This document shows, in pieces, positions 1 to 7,358 of a stretch of DNA of 64,000 nt. Each line of letters begins with the position of its first letter. The stretch's first letter is position 1. Below the pieces are notes generated by a model. That model saw only the letters and a list, made by a program, of their open reading frames with translations. It searched no databases and was not told the DNA's origin. This DNA is from Asaia sp. W19 (lineage in GTDB: Bacteria > Pseudomonadota > Alphaproteobacteria > Acetobacterales > Acetobacteraceae), in contig NZ_PNQZ01000060.1 of assembly GCF_003994335.1 (NCBI RefSeq), positions 1 to 64,000 of the forward strand, read 5' to 3'. Made by a program: the position numbers and the translations under genes.

Positions 1-1
1 G

Positions 2-724
2 ATGGCCGAAATCTACGGCAAGAAAACCGGCGTCTGCGAGGGCAAGGGCGGCTCGATGCATATCGCTGATCTGTCCCTGGGCATGCTGGGTGCCAATGGG
101 ATTGTCGGCGGCGGCCCGCCACTGATCTGTGGCGCTGCCCTGTCACACAAGCTGCTGAAGGATGGAGGAGTTGCAGTCGCCTTTTATGGTGATGGTGCTT
201 CCAATGAAGGCACGACGCTGGAAAGCCTGAACCTCGCCACAGTCTGGTCACTACCAGCGGTGTTTGTGCTGGAAGATAACTGCTATGGCGAGGCGACAGC
301 GTCTTCCTATGCCTGCGCAGGGTCCCAACGCGCACGCGCTGAAGGCTTCGGCATGCCCTATATCGAATGCGACGGCTCTGATTTCTTCGCTGTACACCAG
401 GCTGCGGAAGAGGCGATCGCGCATGCCCGCTCCGGTAAGGGGCCTGTGATGATGCATGTCCATCTCGCCCGCTGGTACGGGCATTTCGAGGGGGACGCCG
501 CGAGTTATCGGCGCAGCGAAGACGTAACGCGCCTGCGCGCCGAAAAAGACTGCCTCAGAAATTTTCGCGAGCAGGTGAGCACCGTCAGCACGATCGAGGC
601 CTCGGCTTTCGATGCGATCGATAGCGCCGTACGCGAGGAGATCGATCGGGCAGTCAGCAAGGCCAAGTCCGATCCCGTGCCGCAGGCAGCCGACCTGCAT
701 GAGAATGTCTACGTCACCTACTGA
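2..724 (+). CDS. acoA: Acetoin/pyruvate dehydrogenase E1 alpha subunit (5' partial)
   Basis: ThDP-dependent E1 alpha subunit of an acetoin/pyruvate-type dehydrogenase. With the next gene it would form the E1 that cleaves the substrate and passes an acetyl group to the lipoyl arm of E2. The 240 visible residues carry the cofactor motif GDGASNEG (63-70), followed by VLEDN about 25 residues later. The family is about 320-330 residues long, so roughly the first 80 lie outside the window; the ATG at base 2 is probably an internal Met. The partner E1 beta starts 30 bases after the stop. Acetoin rather than pyruvate as substrate is inferred from the AcoC-type E2 downstream. Confidence 0.88.
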   Translation: MAEIYGKKTGVCEGKGGSMHIADLSLGMLGANGIVGGGPPLICGAALSHKLLKDGGVAVAFYGDGASNEGTTLESLNLATVWSLPAVFVLEDNCYGEATASSYACAGSQRARAEGFGMPYIECDGSDFFAVHQAAEEAIAHARSGKGPVMMHVHLARWYGHFEGDAASYRRSEDVTRLRAEKDCLRNFREQVSTVSTIEASAFDAIDSAVREEIDRAVSKAKSDPVPQAADLHENVYVTY

Positions 725-754
725 GCCACATCACGCCAGGGAGGGAGAATTATC

Positions 755-1783
755 ATGTCCAGAAAAAGCTTCAGACAGGCCATCAATGAGGCACTGCGTC
801 AGGAGATGCGGCGCGATGAGCGCGTGATCCTGATGGGGGAGGATGTTGCGGGCGGCAAGGGCGGCAGTTCAGGGGTCGATGACGCCTGGGGCGGCGTACT
901 TGGCGTCACCAAGGGGCTCTACACCGAATTCGGTCCGGATCGTGTGCTCGACACTCCAATCACCGAAGCCTCCTATATCGGCGCTGCGGCGGGGGCTGCC
1001 GCCACAGGCTTGCGGCCCGTTGCCGAGCTGATGTTTGTCGATTTCGTAGGCTGCTGTCTCGATCAGATTATGAATCAGGCAGCGAAATTCCGCTACATGT
1101 TCGGCGGCAAGGCACGCACACCGCTGGTGATACGCGCCATGTACGGCGCGGGACTCTCGGCAGCGGCCCAGCACAGCCAGGCGCTCTATCCGCTCTTCAC
1201 GCATATCCCCGGTCTCAAGGTCGTCATTCCCTCATCGCCCTATGAGGCCAAGGGGCTTCTGATCGAGGCGATCCGGGACGATGACCCGGTGATCTTCCTC
1301 GAGAACAAGCTGATGTATGACGAGGAGGAAGAGGTGCCGGACGAGCCCTATACGATCCCCTTTGGCGAGGCGAATCTGACACGTGAGGGCGATGACGTGA
1401 CCATTGTGGCTTTCGGCAGGATGGTCGGCTTTGCCAATCAGGCCGCCGACAAGCTCGAGAAACAGGGCATCTCCTGCACCGTACTCGACCCGCGCACCAC
1501 CTCACCTCTCGATACAGGCACCATCCTCGACTGCGTGGCCGAAACGGGGCGCCTCGTAATCGTGGATGAGTCGAGCCCGCGCTGCAACATGGCCACGGAT
1601 ATCGCCGCACTGGTGGCGGAGGAAGGGTTCGATACGCTCAAGGCGCCGATACGCCGTGTCACCCCGCCCCATACGCCCGTGCCGTTTTCCTCGGCGCTTG
1701 AGAAGCTCTACATGCCCGATGCCGAGAAGATCGCCGCTGCAGTGCGCTCGGTCATGGATTACCGCGCCGTGCAGGAGGCCTGA
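755..1783 (+). CDS. acoB: Acetoin/pyruvate dehydrogenase E1 beta subunit
   Basis: Transketolase-like E1 beta subunit, 342 residues, full length for the family. It pairs with the E1 alpha encoded upstream to build the ThDP site. The N-terminal MGEDVAGGKGG stretch, the RVLDTPITE segment and the C-terminal transketolase domain (DPRTTSPLD, VDESSP) are typical of AcoB/PdhB proteins. Unlike many PdhB proteins it has no N-terminal lipoyl domain. The start is well supported by the purine-rich ribosome site GGGAGGGAGA about 6 bases upstream. An AGGAGG near its 3' end can serve the E2 gene, which starts 3 bases after the stop, so the genes are probably translationally coupled. Confidence 0.93.
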   Translation: MSRKSFRQAINEALRQEMRRDERVILMGEDVAGGKGGSSGVDDAWGGVLGVTKGLYTEFGPDRVLDTPITEASYIGAAAGAAATGLRPVAELMFVDFVGCCLDQIMNQAAKFRYMFGGKARTPLVIRAMYGAGLSAAAQHSQALYPLFTHIPGLKVVIPSSPYEAKGLLIEAIRDDDPVIFLENKLMYDEEEEVPDEPYTIPFGEANLTREGDDVTIVAFGRMVGFANQAADKLEKQGISCTVLDPRTTSPLDTGTILDCVAETGRLVIVDESSPRCNMATDIAALVAEEGFDTLKAPIRRVTPPHTPVPFSSALEKLYMPDAEKIAAAVRSVMDYRAVQEA

Positions 1784-1786
1784 GCC

Positions 1787-2917
1787 ATGAGCGGGTCTAT
1801 CATCCCCATCACCATGCCGAAATTCGGTCTCGCCATGACAGAAGGCAGCGTCGTTGGTTGGCTCGCCGCGCCAGGCGACACCATCACGGCCGGGCAGGAT
1901 CTGGCGGAAATCGAGACCACCAAGATCACCAATGTCTATGAGAGTCCCGCCTCGGGCGTTCTGCGTCGGCAGCTCTCACCGGAAGGAGAGATGCGTGCAG
2001 TGGGCGCGCTCATTGGCATCCTTGCCGACCCGACAGTCTCTGATTCCGAGATTGACCAATTCATTGCCGGTTTCGAGGCCGAAGAAGGCAATGACGAAGA
2101 GAAAGCGCAGAGCATTCCTGCTTCCGGCGATCGCATGTTAACGCTTGGTGCGCTCACCCTGCGGATACAGGAAAGCGGCCTTACCGCAGGAGATCACCTG
2201 CCGATCCTTCTTATTCATGGTTTCGCCGGGTCTCTGGAAAACTGGATGCTCATTCAACCCGCTCTGGCGGAGCACACGCGGGTGATTGCCGTTGATCTGC
2301 CGGGTCATGGCGGCTCCAGCAAGCGCGTGGACGATGGCGCGACTGACACACTGGCCCTCCCCCTGGTGGAGTTGATGAACGCCCTCTCCCTCGAAAAGGC
2401 CCATCTCGTCGGGCATTCGCTCGGTGGCGCGATTGCCCTTCAACTTTCCGCCCTGGCTCCGGACCGCGTGGCCAGCCTCACACTGGTCGCCCCGGCCGGG
2501 CTGGGAGAGACTCTCAACGGGTCCTTCATCGAGGGCATCCTGACAGCTGACAGGCGCAAGACACTCGAGCCGATCCTCTCACTTCTGGTGCATGACAAGG
2601 GCCTGATCTCGCGCCAGATGGTCGAGGAGATGATCCGTTTCAAGCGCCTCGACCACGCACTCGACTGCCTGAGAACCATCGCTGCGGCGAGCTTCGACGG
2701 CGACCGGCAGAAAATCTCTCTTCTGCCGATTATGGCCGCATTCCCAGGGCCTGTGTCGGTATTCTGGGGGGAAGAGGACGAAATCCTGCCCATGCTCAGA
2801 GCAGAATCGCTCCCAGATCGGGCGGCGCTTACGCTCTTTTCCGGATGCGGCCATATGCCGCAACTGGAGAAGCCCCGTGAACTCGCCGAGCATATCGTCA
2901 GAACCGTTCTCTTCTGA
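1787..2917 (+). CDS. acoC: AcoC-type E2: lipoyl domain fused to alpha/beta hydrolase
   Basis: E2 component of the acetoin dehydrogenase system. Residues 1-80 are a lipoyl domain with the lipoylated Lys46 in ETTKITN (canonical ETDKA). A short acidic linker follows (about 90-110), then an alpha/beta hydrolase from about 135 with the nucleophile elbow GHSLGG (Ser211), Asp331 in WGEEDE and His356 in CGHMP. There is no peripheral-subunit-binding or CoA acyltransferase domain of the usual E2 kind. This arrangement is known from Pseudomonas putida AcoC. No E3 (dihydrolipoamide dehydrogenase) gene follows, so it must be encoded elsewhere or upstream of the window. Confidence 0.9.
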   Translation: MSGSIIPITMPKFGLAMTEGSVVGWLAAPGDTITAGQDLAEIETTKITNVYESPASGVLRRQLSPEGEMRAVGALIGILADPTVSDSEIDQFIAGFEAEEGNDEEKAQSIPASGDRMLTLGALTLRIQESGLTAGDHLPILLIHGFAGSLENWMLIQPALAEHTRVIAVDLPGHGGSSKRVDDGATDTLALPLVELMNALSLEKAHLVGHSLGGAIALQLSALAPDRVASLTLVAPAGLGETLNGSFIEGILTADRRKTLEPILSLLVHDKGLISRQMVEEMIRFKRLDHALDCLRTIAAASFDGDRQKISLLPIMAAFPGPVSVFWGEEDEILPMLRAESLPDRAALTLFSGCGHMPQLEKPRELAEHIVRTVLF

Positions 2918-2985
2918 AAGGCTCCCGGGGGGAGGCGCGTTTGCCCTGCCCCCGTACCGGCCCGAGACGATCCGCCAGACGCGCC

Positions 2986-3021
2986 TTGAATTGATTGATA
3001 TATCTGTTATTCTCGATATAT
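2986..3021 (+). promoter_or_regulatory. Putative arsR promoter and ArsR operator overlapping the start codon
   Basis: The inverted repeat ATATATC (2998-3004) / GATATAT (3015-3021) has a 10-base spacer and its right arm covers the arsR ATG. A plausible -35 TTGAAT (2986-2991) and -10 TATTCT (3008-3013) are 16 bases apart. If the -10 is right, transcription starts almost at the ATG, so the mRNA would be nearly leaderless; no ribosome site is visible. The AT-rich dyad fits ArsR-family operators. Inferred from sequence only. Confidence 0.55.
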
Positions 3022-3373
3022 GGATAGTTCAGACGCGCTTAGCGCCTTTTCAGCCCTTTCTCAGCCCTCGCGTCTCGCGATCTTTCGCCTTCTGATACAG
3101 TATGAGCCGGACGGGCTCCGGGCTGGAGAAATTGCGCAGGCGCTGGATCAGCCCCAGAACACCATCTCGACCCATCTGTCGATTCTTCAGCGCGCGGGTC
3201 TTCTGACATCGCTTCGACAAGGCCGGGCGATTACCTATCGGGCAGCCCTGAGCCAACTCGAAGCCCTCATGCAATTCATGCTTGCCGAATGCTGTGCAGG
3301 GCGCCCCGACCTCTCAACCCCCCTTCTCTCAGGGCTGCGACCCTGCTGCATGGGCGCGAAGCCGGAAGGGTGA
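3020..3373 (+). CDS. arsR: ArsR-family metalloid-responsive repressor
   Basis: Winged-helix repressor of 117 residues, usual family length. The helix-turn-helix spans about 36-60 (GEIAQALDQPQNTISTHL). Cys91-Cys92 (ECC) and Cys109-Cys110 near the C-terminus suggest arsenite/antimonite sensing outside the recognition helix, as in the Acidithiobacillus-type ArsR rather than the CVC type. It lies directly before arsH in the same direction, 45 bases apart, and its start codon sits in an inverted repeat, suggesting autorepression. No efflux pump or arsenate reductase follows. Confidence 0.9.
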   Translation: MDSSDALSAFSALSQPSRLAIFRLLIQYEPDGLRAGEIAQALDQPQNTISTHLSILQRAGLLTSLRQGRAITYRAALSQLEALMQFMLAECCAGRPDLSTPLLSGLRPCCMGAKPEG

Positions 3374-3418
3374 GGCAACGAGCAAACACCTCGTATCTTC
3401 TCCAAGGAAAGCGTCTCC

Positions 3419-4111
3419 ATGCAGAACACGCCCCTTTTCGACACGAATTATCTGCCGCCCGTCGATCTGCACAGACTTGAGCCGACAGAGCGCGCGGATC
3501 ACAAGCCCCGCATCCTGTTGCTCTATGGCTCGCTCCGTCCGCGCTCCTTCAGCCGGTTGCTGGTTCAGGAGGCAGAGCGCGTGTTGACCGCTCTGGGAGC
3601 AGAAACACGTGTGTTCGATCCGACCGGCCTGCCCCTGCTCGATACGGTAACCGAGGATCACCCCAAGGTTCAGGAGCTGCGTGCCCTGTCACTCTGGTCT
3701 GAGGGACAGGTCTGGTGCAGTCCTGAACGTCACGGCACGATCACTGCGATTTTCAAGAATCAGATCGACTGGCTTCCTCTCGAACTCGGCTCCATCCGTC
3801 CGACACAGGGGCGTACGCTTGCCGTCATGCAGGTTTGTGGTGGCTCACAGAGCTTCAACAGTGTGAATGCCCTGCGCATCCTGGGGCGCTGGATGAGGAT
3901 GATCACCATCCCCAACCAGTCCAGCGTGCCCATGGCCTATAAGCAATTCGACGAGGATGACCGCATGATCCCCTCACCGCTCTATGATCGCGTGGTGGAT
4001 GTCATGGAGGAGCTTTTGAAATTCACCCTCCTGACCCGCGACCGCGCTGGCTATCTGGTTGATCGTTACAGCGAGCGACGCGCCAGTTTCACGCTGCCCG
4101 CTGGACTTTAG
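3419..4111 (+). CDS. arsH: ArsH, NADPH-dependent FMN reductase of arsenic resistance
   Basis: Flavodoxin-like protein of 230 residues. ArsH proteins are NADPH:FMN oxidoreductases that oxidise trivalent organoarsenicals and relieve oxidative stress. Evidence is the FMN-phosphate loop [13 protein letters not shown] (about 34-46), the [16 protein letters not shown] segment (about 102-117), the CGGSQSFN turn and the conserved C-terminal [25 protein letters not shown] lies about 7 bases before the ATG. The gene follows arsR and its 3' end overlaps the tail of the opposite-strand TIM-barrel gene by 23 bases. Confidence 0.93.
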   Translation: MQNTPLFDTNYLPPVDLHRLEPTERADHKPRILLLYGSLRPRSFSRLLVQEAERVLTALGAETRVFDPTGLPLLDTVTEDHPKVQELRALSLWSEGQVWCSPERHGTITAIFKNQIDWLPLELGSIRPTQGRTLAVMQVCGGSQSFNSVNALRILGRWMRMITIPNQSSVPMAYKQFDEDDRMIPSPLYDRVVDVMEELLKFTLLTRDRAGYLVDRYSERRASFTLPAGL

Positions 4112-4964
4112 ACGCGTGATCCTTCCACGCGCGCTCGAGCCCTTGGCAGGAATGGCGAATGACGTTTTCCAGATCCTGCTCGTACAGACTGTCGGGCACG
4201 TCTGAGGAGAAGATCTCGAGAGTGCAGACGCCCCGATAGCCAGCCTCCCATGTTGCATGCAGCAAAGAGCCAAGGGGGATGGCCCCCGAGCCAGGCACGA
4301 GGCGGTCCATAGCGGAGAGCGGCGTGCGCCAGTCGCTCGCCTGAACGACGAAGATGCGGTGGCCAGCGCGACGAATGGCCCCGTCACAATCAGGTTGTTG
4401 CCAAATATTCCAGTAATCGAGGCACAGCCCACAGGAATCATGTCCAACGGCATCCAGCAGGTCGAGCGCCTGATCGACGGTCCAGATCGCCGTTTCGACA
4501 TTGATCGAGGTGGGATTCAATGGCTCGATGGCGATCTTCACCCCAAGATCGGCGGCAAGGGGGACGAGGCGGCGCAGGTGATGCACCGTTTCATCCAGGC
4601 AGCGCTGCATGTTACCATTGCTGGGGGCACCGGTATTCATGACAAAAGAGGCGCCCTCAGCGTGGGGGGCAAGCCTCTTGAGACTCTCCGCAAACGCCGC
4701 GACGCGTTGTTCCACAGCTTCCGGCTGGGGGGCCATCTTGCTGCCGAAGAAGGTACGTATACGGGGCTGGACCGCGCTAACGGCAAGACCCGACGCGCGC
4801 GCGGCCTCCATTTGCTCGACAGCGCGTTCAGGGTCGAGTTTGGCCTCGCATATCTCGATCGCCTCCACCCCAAGTGCCGCATAATGAGCGACATCTTCCT
4901 CGAAGGACCAAGGCTGGGTGGTAAACTCGTTTACGCCAAAGCGAAAAGGAAAGCCCTCGATCAT
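4089..4964 (-). CDS. Sugar phosphate isomerase/epimerase-like TIM barrel protein
   Basis: Protein of 291 residues of the xylose-isomerase-like TIM barrel superfamily (AP endonuclease family 2 fold). Features include an N-terminal [17 protein letters not shown] strand-helix, the metal-site style segments IAIEPLNP (about 145) and CLDYWNIW (about 181), and the C-terminal [10 protein letters not shown] strand. The substrate cannot be read from sequence; relatives include sugar epimerases and 3-dehydroshikimate dehydratases. It overlaps the stop of the upstream alpha/beta hydrolase by 4 bases, so the two are probably co-transcribed and may act in one small catabolic pathway. Its 3' end overlaps arsH tail to tail. 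Confidence 0.8.
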   Translation of the reverse strand: MIEGFPFRFGVNEFTTQPWSFEEDVAHYAALGVEAIEICEAKLDPERAVEQMEAARASGLAVSAVQPRIRTFFGSKMAPQPEAVEQRVAAFAESLKRLAPHAEGASFVMNTGAPSNGNMQRCLDETVHHLRRLVPLAADLGVKIAIEPLNPTSINVETAIWTVDQALDLLDAVGHDSCGLCLDYWNIWQQPDCDGAIRRAGHRIFVVQASDWRTPLSAMDRLVPGSGAIPLGSLLHATWEAGYRGVCTLEIFSSDVPDSLYEQDLENVIRHSCQGLERAWKDHASKVQRAA

Positions 4965-5767
4965 GCGATGAACTCCAGAACCGCGCGGTTGAATTTCTCC
5001 GTCTCGTCGATGAACAGCATGTGCGAACTCTCGGAAAAGCGCAGTTCACCGCATCCGGGCATGTTCTGTGCCACCCAGCTCGGGCCTTCCGGCACGAGAA
5101 CGGCATCTTTCTCGGCAATCATCATCAGGGCGGGCAGGTTCAGATGAGGCAGAAGATCGCGCCAGTCGTGAACCGTATGATCCGCCATCATGGCGGCGCG
5201 CGCGTGAGCCGGGCTCTTGGCCATCTCACCGAGGAGCATGGACTGCTCCTCGTCCGATAATTCTGAGGCACAGCAATCGGCCAGATTCTGCCGGTCGAAA
5301 TCCTTGGGAGCCAGGGTCAGTTTCTGGATGGTCTCCGCAAGCCCAGCCTGATCATAACAGGCGGCATGACCATGCTTCCATTCCGAGGAATAATATTGTC
5401 GCGGTGTCTGTTGCACGAAAATCGCATCGCGCAGCCGAGCCGTGCCGAACAACTCCAGATAGGACCAGATGATCGGACAGCCGATGGACCAACCGAGCAC
5501 CGTGACATCATCAAGATCAAGAGCCTGGAGAAGATCGCGCAGATCGGCTGCGAGACGCGCGATACGATAGGAATGATCGGGCTTGTCTGACTCGCCATGC
5601 CCACGCAGATCAAGCGCGATTACCCGGGCCTTTTCCGACAATACGGGAATATTGCGATGGAAGAAGCGTCCGGAAAATGTCCAGCCATGGATCATGACCA
5701 GAGGTCTTCCCCGCCCCTCCTCCCGGTAATGCAGCTTCGTGCCATCGCTGGCGGTAATGAAGGGCAT
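4961..5767 (-). CDS. Alpha/beta hydrolase (haloperoxidase/esterase type)
   Basis: Alpha/beta-fold hydrolase, 268 residues, no signal peptide. The oxyanion segment IHGWTFSG (about 26-33), the nucleophile elbow GWSIG with Ser94, an acidic residue in AEKDAV and a catalytic His in SSHMLF near the end make the triad complete. The elbow GWSxG resembles non-haem chloroperoxidase-like esterases. It is the first gene of a two-gene unit with the TIM-barrel protein (4-base overlap). The physiological ester or lactone is unknown; lactonase or carboxylesterase activity is plausible. Confidence 0.82.
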   Translation of the reverse strand: MPFITASDGTKLHYREEGRGRPLVMIHGWTFSGRFFHRNIPVLSEKARVIALDLRGHGESDKPDHSYRIARLAADLRDLLQALDLDDVTVLGWSIGCPIIWSYLELFGTARLRDAIFVQQTPRQYYSSEWKHGHAACYDQAGLAETIQKLTLAPKDFDRQNLADCCASELSDEEQSMLLGEMAKSPAHARAAMMADHTVHDWRDLLPHLNLPALMMIAEKDAVLVPEGPSWVAQNMPGCGELRFSESSHMLFIDETEKFNRAVLEFIA

Positions 5768-5975
5768 GGACGCTTCCTCGCATTTGCGTGATCAGAATGG
5801 GCGTGATCTGGCAAGCGCGTGAGCCGTGGTGAGGTTCCTTACGGAGACAAACCCGCGGGCGGCGAGGATGAAACATCCGGCGCTCCGGGCGTTGGAAACG
5901 CCAAGTTCGGATACGTATGACGCGCGGTACGGACGGCACTGTTCTTTGACGGAGCGCTGGAAAGGGCAGGACATC

Positions 5976-6158
5976 ATGGGTCGAGGCAAGGGGCGTGTGG
6001 CCCCCAGACCAAGCAAGGCCAATCTGCCTGAGAAAATCTGCCCCGTCTGCCATAGGCCCTTTTCATGGCGCCGCAAATGGGCACGGGACTGGGATCAGGT
6101 TCGTTATTGCTCCGATGCCTGTCGAACCGCAGCACGCAAGACGGGGCTCAGTGCTTGA
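5976..6158 (+). CDS. Small zinc-ribbon protein, DUF2256 family
   Basis: A 60-residue protein with four Cys in the pattern CPVC (22, 25) and YCSDAC (45, 49), separated by an aromatic/basic stretch ([17 protein letters not shown]). This matches the DUF2256 family of small zinc-ribbon proteins, often found near photolyase or nucleic-acid genes. The ATG was chosen because AAGGGCAGGA lies just upstream and the family starts here; the frame stays open further 5'. Its end overlaps the 3' end of the converging LysR gene by 11 bases. Function is unknown. Confidence 0.75.
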   Translation: MGRGKGRVAPRPSKANLPEKICPVCHRPFSWRRKWARDWDQVRYCSDACRTAARKTGLSA

Positions 6159-7188
6159 GGGATGGATCGGCGAGTATGAGTTCGGCGTCTTCCGGCATCT
6201 CCTCGGTGAACATGCGGATTGCCTCCTCGATATGCGGCGAACGCGGGCGATTTTTCATCCAGGCCAGGCCACTCTCGAGCCGCATCTCGTCCAGAAGCTC
6301 GTAGCTTGCGCGTATATGCTGATGTTTTCTGGCGATCGGCACGGCGTAGAACGGCAGAATGCCCCACCCATCGGTGCATAGAAAAAGCTCCTCGAGACCG
6401 ATCGAGGAATTATATTCGACGATGTTTTGTGGAGGTTGCAGGTCGCGCGCTGAAAGAATGGCGTCAAAACGTTCCCTCAGGGCAACGCCCTTGACCGGCA
6501 TGATCCATAAATTCTGCCGGTTCACCTCCCAGCCGCTCAGAAGTTCCGGCACAGAAAGAGACGCATTGCGCGATGCCGCGAAGCAGTTATCGCGATGCAT
6601 GATTTCCAGGTTGAGATTCTCGTTCTGGTTGAGCTGAAAAAAATCGACGAACGCGAAATCCAGTTCGCCATTCTCGAGCATCTCGAGCAGGTATGGGCGC
6701 TCGCGATAAACGATCCTGATCTTGAGAGACCCGTCTCTCTGCTTGAGTTTCGAGACGCCCTGCATGATGCGTTTCTCGAGCGCAGGCGCCTGAAATCCGA
6801 TATTGATCGCGCCTGTGCGAATCTCCTTGAACTGGTTCACCCTATGCGTCAGCTTTTCGAGCTCGGAACGAATGACACGACTGGTTTCGACAATTGAATG
6901 ACAGATCTCGGTCGGCATCATTCCTGAATTCGACCGGGTGAACAGTTTGACGCCAAGAAGATTTTCCACTTCCAGACAGGCTTTTGACACCGCTGTCGGT
7001 GTGAGGTTGAGTTTTGACGATGCACCGACCAGAGACTGCGCGTTGAATATTTCTTCAATAACCCTGAAGTATCGAAGTTTCATATTTTTCATTGCTCGAT
7101 GCGATTCAATATCGAAATCGCCATTATATGCTACGACCTTCCGTAAGGCTTCTGACGCCATTTGCATCCGGTGGCGATCATGCTTCAT
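6148..7188 (-). CDS. LysR-family transcriptional regulator
   Basis: LTTR with the N-terminal HTH ([19 protein letters not shown], about 52-70 in this reading) and a substrate-binding effector domain (about 125-330). The long form of 346 residues starts at 7188, but family proteins begin just before the HTH, so the ATG at 7092 (314 residues) is a serious alternative; neither has a strong ribosome site. It stands alone: no divergent target gene, and the giant Hint protein gene lies upstream in the same direction. A dyad at 7226-7246 could be its own control site. Effector unknown. Confidence 0.87.
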   Translation of the reverse strand: MKHDRHRMQMASEALRKVVAYNGDFDIESHRAMKNMKLRYFRVIEEIFNAQSLVGASSKLNLTPTAVSKACLEVENLLGVKLFTRSNSGMMPTEICHSIVETSRVIRSELEKLTHRVNQFKEIRTGAINIGFQAPALEKRIMQGVSKLKQRDGSLKIRIVYRERPYLLEMLENGELDFAFVDFFQLNQNENLNLEIMHRDNCFAASRNASLSVPELLSGWEVNRQNLWIMPVKGVALRERFDAILSARDLQPPQNIVEYNSSIGLEELFLCTDGWGILPFYAVPIARKHQHIRASYELLDEMRLESGLAWMKNRPRSPHIEEAIRMFTEEMPEDAELILADPSLKH

Positions 7189-7225
7189 ATGAGGATCGAT
7201 CCAAGGAAAAATTTGTTAATGTTCT

Positions 7226-7246
7226 GTACCGATATTTTGACGGTAC
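7226..7246. promoter_or_regulatory. Candidate operator dyad upstream of the LysR gene
   Basis: Perfect inverted repeat GTACCG (7226-7231) / CGGTAC (7241-7246) with the AT-rich spacer ATATTTTGA, 38 bases before the upstream-most lysR start. Placement and AT-rich surroundings suit an autoregulatory LTTR site, though it is not a textbook T-N11-A box. Confidence 0.35.
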
Positions 7247-7274
7247 ATTCCATGCAGTTGCCCAGATACGGTTA

Positions 7275-7319
7275 AGTCCCTGCAATATCCCAGTTTAAGC
7301 ACCGGGTATTGCAGGGACT
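7275..7319 (-). terminator. Strong hairpin between the Hint-protein gene and lysR
   Basis: The arm at 7275-7291 (AGTCCCTGCAATATCCC) pairs with 7304-7319 (GGGTATTGCAGGGACT): 16 base pairs with one bulged T and a 12-base loop. It starts 39 bases beyond the stop of the Hint protein gene on the minus strand. The T-run is short (TTAACC), so it may be an RNA 3'-end stabiliser as much as an intrinsic terminator. Confidence 0.65.
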
Positions 7320-7358
7320 GACCAGATTGGAACGAGGTTTGGGAGTGTCCTGAGGTGC

